This document shows, one piece after another, positions 17,790 to 22,910 of a DNA stretch of 22,910 bases; position 1 is the first letter of the stretch, and each line of letters begins with the position of its first letter. The translations under genes were made by a program, and so were the position numbers. Source of the DNA: a virus; IMG/VR virus record IMGVR_UViG_3300021138_000188, positions 1-22,910 of that record; one strand, given 5' to 3'. Below the pieces are notes generated by a model. That model ran no database searches and was not told where the DNA came from. It saw nothing but the letters and a program-made list of their open reading frames with translations.

Positions 17790-19491
17790 GCCCTATCCGC
17801 CTCAGACAGAGGACGGTTACCACACTGCTCGTCCCTTCATCGTCCGCAACCGCATCGGCATGAAGCGGGCCGTGCGCAGCTTCTTCGCTCGCCAGATCAA
17901 GCCGGTGACGGACAGCCTCGGGCGCGCTCTGGGACTGGCCAAGGCAGACGGATCGGACCCGAAGGAACGGGCGCGCCAGGCCGTCGACCAGGTCGAAATC
18001 GACTGGGCCCCCCTCGCTGACCAGGTCGAACCGTTTCTGGTCTCGGTCGCCGTCTCGGGCGCATCCGCTGGGCTGAAAAGCCTCGACATCCAGTTCGCCG
18101 ACAACATGTGGAACGGCGTCGGGACGGACGCGACGGAATGGGCCGCGAACCGCGCCGCCGAGCTGGTCGGTATGCGACTGGTCGATGGCAAGTGGGTGCC
18201 GAACCCGAATGCGAAATGGCAGATCGGAGACACGACCCGCGACATGGTCCGCTCACTAGTGACCGACGCCATTGAGCAGGGCGACAGTTCAGACAACCTC
18301 GCTGACCGCCTCGCGGCCATTCAGAACAAGCTGAAGAACGGCTTCGTCTTCAGCGATGAGCGCGCCGACATGATCGCGCGTACCGAGATCGCCCGGGCAG
18401 ACGTTCAAGGTGCTCTGATCGGCTGGCAGAAGTCCGGCGTGGTGATCGGCAAGCGGTGGCTCGCCGGAGGGCCCCGCGTCTGTCCGGTCTGCCTTGCACA
18501 TGAAGCCGAGGGCCCGAAAAAGCTCGACTACACCTGGGGCGACGGCGTGACCGCGCCTCCCGACCATCCGCACTGCCTACCGGGAAACAGCCGCATACTG
18601 GCCACGGGAATTTCTGCCACTAGTGAGCGCTGGTATGATGGTGATCTCATCATCGTCAACACTTCCAGCGGCAAGCGTCTCGCCTGCACCCCTAATCACC
18701 CGGTACTCACGCCGGATGGCTGGGTCTCGGCGCGCTTGCTCAATGAAGGAGGCCACGTAGTCGGCTGTCGCGTCGGTCAATGGGAACCTGGCCTCAGTCT
18801 TCACAACGAGGATGTGCCAGCCTGCATCGAGGATGTGGCGAAAGCGTTCAGCCGTTCGGAGGATGTGGCGTCCCGACCAATGCCAACCGCCCCCGAACAC
18901 TTCCACGGCGACGGGGAAGGCTCCCAGATCGCAATTATACGGGCCGATGGCTTCCTGCGAAATGGTCCCGATGCCTCGTTCGGCCAGCCTCCGCTGGAGT
19001 TCCAGTTCAATGGCGGAAATGTGCAGCTTTCGCGCCATCACCGTCCTAGCTCGCTTGGTCTTAGCCTCCAGGCTGTCCTTGCTTCCGCGCTTGGCCGTGT
19101 AGGCGGCCACAGCCTGCTTTGCCCGAATGTCTGGGGGGGCGGCCGCCCACCTTACAGCTTGAGCAGCCTTGAGGTTTCGACGCTCGACGCCGCGCTCATT
19201 GAGAACGCGCGTGATGACGACACGCGAAACGCCGAATTTCTGCGCGACGGCAAACTCGCTCATGCCGCCGACATAATCGGCCACGGCACCATCCTCATCA
19301 AAGATGATGCGCCGCTTCAACTGAACCCGTTTTTTCTCGACCGTATTGTTTCTGTCCACAACGAACCCTTCTCTGGAAAAGTCTACAATCTGCAGACGGA
19401 CGTGGGCTTTTATATCGCAGAGGGCGTTGTGACACACAACTGTTTCTGCTGCCTGGTCGCAGTTCTCGAAGGGGAACCCGTGAATGAATAA
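17776..19491 (+). CDS. phage head morphogenesis protein (SPP1 gp7/Mu gpF-like) interrupted by an intein
   Basis: The precursor is 571 residues, starting at ATG 17776. Residues 1-266 and 556-571 form the extein, a 282-residue minor head protein after splicing. ADMIARTEIARADVQGALIG, then VCPVCLAHEAEG and PPDHPHC joined to FCC, is the gp7-family C-terminal motif with a likely metal site. Residues 267-555 are an intein inserted exactly between His266 and Cys556 in the conserved HPxC motif. Without splicing the motif would be destroyed, so splicing is presumably needed for head assembly. The gene overlaps the portal by 14 bases and the protease gene by eight bases. Confidence 0.92.
   Translation: MTERKPYPPQTEDGYHTARPFIVRNRIGMKRAVRSFFARQIKPVTDSLGRALGLAKADGSDPKERARQAVDQVEIDWAPLADQVEPFLVSVAVSGASAGLKSLDIQFADNMWNGVGTDATEWAANRAAELVGMRLVDGKWVPNPNAKWQIGDTTRDMVRSLVTDAIEQGDSSDNLADRLAAIQNKLKNGFVFSDERADMIARTEIARADVQGALIGWQKSGVVIGKRWLAGGPRVCPVCLAHEAEGPKKLDYTWGDGVTAPPDHPHCLPGNSRILATGISATSERWYDGDLIIVNTSSGKRLACTPNHPVLTPDGWVSARLLNEGGHVVGCRVGQWEPGLSLHNEDVPACIEDVAKAFSRSEDVASRPMPTAPEHFHGDGEGSQIAIIRADGFLRNGPDASFGQPPLEFQFNGGNVQLSRHHRPSSLGLSLQAVLASALGRVGGHSLLCPNVWGGGRPPYSLSSLEVSTLDAALIENARDDDTRNAEFLRDGKLAHAADIIGHGTILIKDDAPLQLNPFFLDRIVSVHNEPFSGKVYNLQTDVGFYIAEGVVTHNCFCCLVAVLEGEPVNE
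18574..19440 (+). mobile_element. intein in the head morphogenesis gene
   Basis: This 289-residue Hint-type element begins with Cys1 (CLPGNSRILATG, block A) and carries the block B motif CTPNHPVLTPDGW with Thr39 and His42. It ends with block F (FSGKVYNLQTDVGFYIAEG) and block G VVTHN, followed by Cys+1. All splicing residues are present: Cys1, Thr and His of block B, the penultimate His, the terminal Asn and Cys+1. It should therefore splice. The middle, roughly residues 60-260, has no LAGLIDADG or HNH motif in the sense frame. A homing-nuclease-like gene runs on the opposite strand across it. Confidence 0.92.
18577..19359 (-). CDS. antisense homing endonuclease nested in the intein (HTH plus Vsr/EDxHD-like)
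   Basis: This 260-residue protein is read from GTG 19359, which has AGAAGG about seven bases upstream; the frame stays open to 19575, so the start is not certain. Residues 18-60 form a helix-turn-helix (DYVGGMSEFAVAQKFGVSRV, then VITRVLNERGV). A basic linker follows. Residues 113-190 look like a Vsr/PD-(D/E)XK-type nuclease: Glu118, IGPYNCDLG (Asp144), VAVEVFGGGWHW (Glu153, His160), His165, then an ERFRHILDAGWHILVV strand-helix ending. That residue set fits the EDxHD homing endonucleases, a group first linked to inteins. The C-terminal part is antisense to intein block B. The gene is entirely inside the intein, and its TAG stop is the complement of intein codon 2 (CTA). Activity is inferred, not shown. 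Confidence 0.8.
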   Translation of the reverse strand: MDRNNTVEKKRVQLKRRIIFDEDGAVADYVGGMSEFAVAQKFGVSRVVITRVLNERGVERRNLKAAQAVRWAAAPPDIRAKQAVAAYTAKRGSKDSLEAKTKRARTVMARKLHISAIELELQRRLAERGIGTISQEAIGPYNCDLGAFPVAVEVFGGGWHWSGRHILRTAERFRHILDAGWHILVVKTEARFPLTDATADYVASFIEQARRDPAIRREYRVIRGAGETLAAGSVDDDEITIIPALTSGRNSRGQYAAVSR

Positions 19492-21058
19492 GCGTTTCTT
19501 CGCCGAGTTCGCCAAGACCGAAGAGCAGGACGACGGCACGATCAAGGTCTGGGGCATCGCCTCGACCCCGAACACCGACGCCGACGGCGAGCGCGTGACG
19601 GCCGATGCAATGGCGACCGCTCTGCCCGACTACATGAAGTTCGGCGCGGTGCGCGAAATGCACCAGCCAAAGGCTGCCGGCACGGCTGTCGAAGCCGAGG
19701 TGGACGCCAACGGCGTAACCCAGTTCTGCGCCCATATCGTGGACGCCGAGGCCGTCAAGAAAGTCCAGGCCAAGGTCTACAAGGGCTTCAGCATCGGCGG
19801 GAAGGTGCTGGCGCGAGACGAGAACGATCCCGACACGATCACATCCATCAAGCTGGTCGAGGTTTCCCTCGTGGACCGACCCGCAAACCCGGAGGCAATC
19901 CTCACGATGTTCAAAGCTGAAGACGCCGCCCCCGATGCGGCCGCGGCCGAAACGGGGGATGCGATCTCCCAGCTGGTCGATCTGGTGAAGTCCGCCGAAC
20001 TCCCCGCCAGCGAAATGGTCCGGGTGCTAACCGACGCCATCGCCAAGGCCAAGGGCGATGCCCAGTCGATGGCCGTCGATCCGGCCGAGGCCGAGAAGGC
20101 CCCGGACATCGAAGAGAAGGCCGAGGACTGCGACGACGAGGACGACGAAAAGGACCACGCTGACGAAGAGGACGACAAGGACATGGCCGACACCGGCAAG
20201 TCCGCCTCCGTCGATGAGACCCTCGTCGGCATCGATGTGATCGTCCGCGCCGCCCAGGCGCAGGGCCTGAAGAAGGGACTGCGCGGCCTGAACGCCCTGT
20301 CGGCCGCCATCTACCAGCTCGTCGCCGTGCAGGCTGGCGTGAAGCGCGAGCAGGAAGAGGAAGGCGACAATTCGCCCGTTCCCGGCCAGATCGAGGACGC
20401 GATCAAGGACCTCCTGGAGACCCTCGTCCAGATGGCGCAGGAAGAGACCGGCGAACTCGTCGATGACCTCGATCAAGCCGGGATGGAAAGCGCCGTCCCC
20501 GAATATGGTAGCTACAGCCTGCAGTGCGCCGACAAGGTGCTGACGCTGGCCAAGCGCAACTACAGCAGCAAGCAGCGCCAGGCGATGGCCTCCAACGGCG
20601 AGGCGATGTCCGACGGCTCGTTCCCCATCAAGAACAAGACCGACCTGGAGAACGCCATCCGCGCCTACGGCCGCGCCAAGGACAAGCCGAAGGCGAAGGC
20701 TCACATCATCGCCCGGGCCAAGGCGCTTGGCCTGTCCGCCCTCATTCCCGACGACTGGAAGTCCAGCGACAAGGCAGAAGGATCATCCGACTTGGGCAAG
20801 TCCCACCTGTCGGAAGCCCTGGCCAAGCTGGGCCGGATGGAAGTCGAAAACGCCGCTCTCGCCAAGCGTGTGAAGGAACTCGAAGACATGCCCGCGCCGC
20901 CGAAAGGCCCGCTGCTGTCGGTGACCAAGGCCCAGGACATCAACAAGAGCGACACCGACGCCGCGGATGCCCCGCCGCCGGGACTGTCGCCGGAACAGTT
21001 GGCGCTCTGGAACATGAAGAAGGTTCACTCCGGCGGCGGCCAGATCATCCGCTTCTGA
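19484..21058 (+). CDS. prohead protease fused to a scaffold-like region (DUF6582 at the C-terminal part)
   Basis: This 524-residue protein starts at ATG 19484 and overlaps the previous gene by eight bases. Residues 1-145 resemble an HK97-type head maturation protease: VWGIASTPNTDADGERVTAD, then His60 in AVREMHQ, Ser103 in YKGFSIGGKV and LVEVSLVDRPANPE, consistent with a His-Ser-acid catalytic set. A long, very acidic middle (EDCDDEDDEKDHADEEDD) and a helical region likely act as internal scaffold. Near residues 380-430, FPIKNKTDLENAIRAYGRAK is a DUF6582-type segment, followed by a coiled coil and a Pro-rich end. It sits just before the major capsid gene, which it would help assemble and then cleave. 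Confidence 0.85.
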   Translation: MNKRFFAEFAKTEEQDDGTIKVWGIASTPNTDADGERVTADAMATALPDYMKFGAVREMHQPKAAGTAVEAEVDANGVTQFCAHIVDAEAVKKVQAKVYKGFSIGGKVLARDENDPDTITSIKLVEVSLVDRPANPEAILTMFKAEDAAPDAAAAETGDAISQLVDLVKSAELPASEMVRVLTDAIAKAKGDAQSMAVDPAEAEKAPDIEEKAEDCDDEDDEKDHADEEDDKDMADTGKSASVDETLVGIDVIVRAAQAQGLKKGLRGLNALSAAIYQLVAVQAGVKREQEEEGDNSPVPGQIEDAIKDLLETLVQMAQEETGELVDDLDQAGMESAVPEYGSYSLQCADKVLTLAKRNYSSKQRQAMASNGEAMSDGSFPIKNKTDLENAIRAYGRAKDKPKAKAHIIARAKALGLSALIPDDWKSSDKAEGSSDLGKSHLSEALAKLGRMEVENAALAKRVKELEDMPAPPKGPLLSVTKAQDINKSDTDAADAPPPGLSPEQLALWNMKKVHSGGGQIIRF

Positions 21059-21105
21059 TCCGCCCCTAACCCCACCCCCCGAAACGCCGCGCAGCCCGCG
21101 GCCTC

Positions 21106-21136
21106 AAGCCCCCCGCCGATTGGCCGGGGGCTTTTT
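21106..21136 (+). terminator. terminator between protease and capsid genes
   Basis: AAGCCCCC at 21106-21113 pairs with GGGGGCTT at 21126-21133, and the T-run continues to 21136. The hairpin also contains an inner GCC/GGC pair. It would reduce read-through into the capsid gene, so a separate capsid promoter or RNA processing may set capsid level. Confidence 0.75.
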
Positions 21137-21152
21137 GCGTTTGGAGATCCCC

Positions 21153-22676
21153 ATGAACGCCATCGTCTCGAAAGCCACCCTCGACCTGGTCAAGGCGGCG
21201 ACCGCCGCCCCTGACGACCTGATAAAGAACTATGTGCAGCCCGGCTCGGCCACGACCGGCCTGCAGGCCTACAACCTCTATCCGGTCGCCATCAACCTGG
21301 TGCCGATCATGACGCCCTTCCGCAACATGATCCCGCGCGTGGCTGGTGGCTTCGGCACCCAGGCCAACTGGAAGACCATCACCGGCATCAACACCGGCGG
21401 TCTGCGCATGGGCCTCGCTGAAGGCGGCCGTTCCGGCGTCATCAGCCAGTCGGTCAACGACTACTTCGCCGCCTTCCGCGGCCAGGGTCTCGAAAACAAC
21501 GTGACCTATGAGGCCCAGTTCGCCGGTCAGACCTTCGAAGACCTGCGCGCTCTCGCCCAGGTGCAGCTCCTGCAATCGGTCATGATCGGCGAGGAGCTGG
21601 TGGACCTGTTCGGCAACACCTCGCTCGCGATGGGCACCACCCCGACCCCCTCTCTGGCCACCTCCACCACCGGCGGCACCATCACCGCCGCGACCTGGTC
21701 GGTGATCTGCGTGGCCGTGGGCGGCATGGCCTACAACATGGTCGCGGGCTGGAACAACGGCGTGATCGGCCAGACCTTCGCGCAGTCCACCGCGACCGTC
21801 CCCGGCCTCGTCACCCGCACGAACATGGACGGCACCACGACCACGTTCGGCGGCAACAACGCCCAGCAGTCGGCCAACGCCACCCAGGTCACCACCGGTT
21901 CCACCTCGACCATCTCGGCCACCGTGGCCCCGGTCAACGGTGCGGTCGGCTATGCCTGGTTCATCGGTGCGGCTGGCTCCGAGCGCCTGGCGGCCCTGAC
22001 CACCATCAACTCGGCGGTGTTCACCTCGATCCCGGGCTCCGGCCAGCTCGCGTCCGCCATCCCCGGCGGCGCGGCCGACCAGTCCACGTCCTCGCTCGAC
22101 TATGACGGCCTCTTCACCCAGGCCTTCAAGTCCGGCAACAACGCCCAGATCATCACCCAGGCCACCGGCACCGCCGGCACCGGCACGGGCCTGACGGCGG
22201 ACAACGCGGGCGGCGTCTATGAGTTCGAGCAGATGTTCGCCCAGTTCTATAACAAGTACCGCCTGTCCCCGACCCATATCTTCGTGAACAGCCAGGAGCT
22301 GATCAACATCACGAAGAAGGTGGTGCAGGGCTCCGGCGCTCCGCTGCTGCAACTGATCTCCGGTGCCGACGACAGCACCATGATCCGGGCCGGCGCGAAG
22401 GTCGGCTCCTACCTGAACAAGATCACCGGCGACGTGATCCCGGTCATCGTTCACCCGAACGTGCCTCCGGGCACCGTGTTCTTCTACACCGCCGCTCTGC
22501 CGTATCCCCTCCAGGGCATCGCCGGGCCGGTTCGGATGCTGCTGCGGCAGGACTATTATTCCATCGACTGGCCGATCACGAAGCGGCGCTACGACTACGG
22601 CGTCTATTTCGACGGCGTGCTCCAGCACTTCGCGCCCTTCTCGATGGGCCTGATTACAAATATCGGGAATTTGTGA
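21153..22676 (+). CDS. major capsid protein with an inserted beta domain
   Basis: ATG 21153 has GGAG shortly upstream and gives a 507-residue protein. The N-terminal and C-terminal parts look like an HK97-fold coat protein of the kind found after a protease gene: PIMTPFRNMIPRVAGGFGTQ early, EFEQMFAQFYNKYRLSPTHI in the middle, and RMLLRQDYYSIDWPITKRRY at the end. Residues about 160-300 are Thr-, Ser- and Gly-rich strands (STTGGTITAATWSVICVAV, then VAPVNGAVGYAWFIGAA) reading like an Ig- or fibronectin-like insertion displayed on the capsid surface. Codon use is strongly GC-rich, typical of a highly expressed gene. The capsid call rests on position, length and general pattern. Confidence 0.85.
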   Translation: MNAIVSKATLDLVKAATAAPDDLIKNYVQPGSATTGLQAYNLYPVAINLVPIMTPFRNMIPRVAGGFGTQANWKTITGINTGGLRMGLAEGGRSGVISQSVNDYFAAFRGQGLENNVTYEAQFAGQTFEDLRALAQVQLLQSVMIGEELVDLFGNTSLAMGTTPTPSLATSTTGGTITAATWSVICVAVGGMAYNMVAGWNNGVIGQTFAQSTATVPGLVTRTNMDGTTTTFGGNNAQQSANATQVTTGSTSTISATVAPVNGAVGYAWFIGAAGSERLAALTTINSAVFTSIPGSGQLASAIPGGAADQSTSSLDYDGLFTQAFKSGNNAQIITQATGTAGTGTGLTADNAGGVYEFEQMFAQFYNKYRLSPTHIFVNSQELINITKKVVQGSGAPLLQLISGADDSTMIRAGAKVGSYLNKITGDVIPVIVHPNVPPGTVFFYTAALPYPLQGIAGPVRMLLRQDYYSIDWPITKRRYDYGVYFDGVLQHFAPFSMGLITNIGNL

Positions 22677-22687
22677 GTATTGTGGTA

Positions 22688-22718
22688 TACTGCCCTTAGT
22701 ATTTAACTGGGGGCAGTA
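22688..22718 (+). other. hairpin just before the last gene
   Basis: TACTGCCC at 22688-22695 pairs with GGGCAGTA at 22711-22718 around a 15-base AT-rich loop. The 3' arm lies just before ATG 22724 and includes part of the G-rich ribosome-binding region, so it might limit translation of the HNH gene. There is no T-run, so it is not a standard terminator. Confidence 0.5.
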
Positions 22719-22723
22719 CTGCG

Positions 22724-22910
22724 ATGCGTAAACTTTCCGAAAGCGATTTCTGGGCCAGGGTCAGCAAAGTCGATCCGAACTCTTGCTGGCCCTGGACTGG
22801 ATGCAAAACGAAACAAGGGTACGGGACCGCGCCGATCAGCGGCCTCAAGACGGTCACCCACCGCATGGCCTACCTTTATGCGTTCGGGCCGATCCCGGCT
22901 GGCGCGGGGA
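22724..22910 (+). CDS. HNH endonuclease, N-terminal part (cut by the window end)
   Basis: ATG 22724 opens a frame that is still open at base 22910, so the 3' end is missing. The visible part (ESDFWARVSKVDPNSCWPWT, then GYGTAPISGLKTVTHRMAYL) is the characteristic beginning of phage HNH endonucleases, with the Cys-Trp-x-Trp-x-Gly core and the Arg-x-Ala-Tyr helix; the catalytic His and Asn would follow downstream. The DNA here is clearly less GC-rich than the capsid gene before it, consistent with a homing insertion after the capsid gene. A hairpin covers its leader. Confidence 0.8.
   Translation, partial: MRKLSESDFWARVSKVDPNSCWPWTGCKTKQGYGTAPISGLKTVTHRMAYLYAFGPIPAGAG

Noticed and set aside
21066-22628. 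520-codon minus-strand frame opposite the capsid gene
   Set aside because: The translation is Gly/Arg/Val/His-rich with no fold signature. It arises because the capsid gene avoids TTA, CTA and TCA codons.

Overview
This window is GC-rich phage DNA with a lambda-like layout. The strong GC preference at third codon positions, the short overlapping genes and the alphaproteobacterial flavour of several proteins suggest a temperate siphovirus of an alphaproteobacterium, perhaps Caulobacterales (Caulobacter or Brevundimonas). That host is an inference. Late genes lie on both sides of the integrase and attachment region: a tail-fibre-like end at bases 1-1008, and packaging and head genes from 14448 onward. 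The window therefore looks like an unintegrated or circularised phage genome with an internal attP, not a prophage end.

Layout. (1) 1-1008, plus strand: end of the late region, followed by a terminator. (2) 1043-1290: attP-like region with the 5' half of a tRNA-Arg(CCU) flanked by short direct repeats. (3) 1304-8190, minus strand: one tightly packed early-left operon of about 18 genes, most joined by ATGA or GTGA overlaps. It carries int, xis, an Acb2/Tad1-like anti-defence candidate, a ParB-like protein, an HNH nuclease, a Bet annealing protein and a Gp157-like protein. (4) 8191-9660: immunity region with a zinc-ribbon membrane protein, a LexA/CI-type S24 repressor, and matching operators in the leftward and rightward promoters. 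(5) 9659-14265, plus strand: early-right operon with a Cro-like protein, small unknowns, a NUMOD4-HNH homing endonuclease, a DUF1376 replication protein with a very strong internal hairpin, and a free-standing DnaA domain IV protein. (6) 14448-22676: small and large terminase, portal, head morphogenesis protein, prohead protease/scaffold and major capsid. (7) 22724 to the end: start of another HNH endonuclease.

The most striking element is at 18574-19440. An in-frame intein interrupts the head morphogenesis protein at its conserved His-Pro-His-Cys motif. The central part of the intein has no recognisable homing endonuclease in the sense frame. The opposite strand of the same DNA encodes a helix-turn-helix plus Vsr/EDxHD-like nuclease (18577-19359) lying wholly within the intein. 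Its stop codon is the complement of intein codon 2. The same nucleotides thus appear to encode a protein-splicing element on one strand and its probable homing nuclease on the other.

How the genes would work together: the repressor silences the leftward and rightward promoters during lysogeny, and its apparent self-cleavage residues suggest SOS induction. The left operon then gives recombination, counter-defence and excision, the right operon gives replication, and the late genes package DNA into a head assembled from portal, protease/scaffold and capsid.
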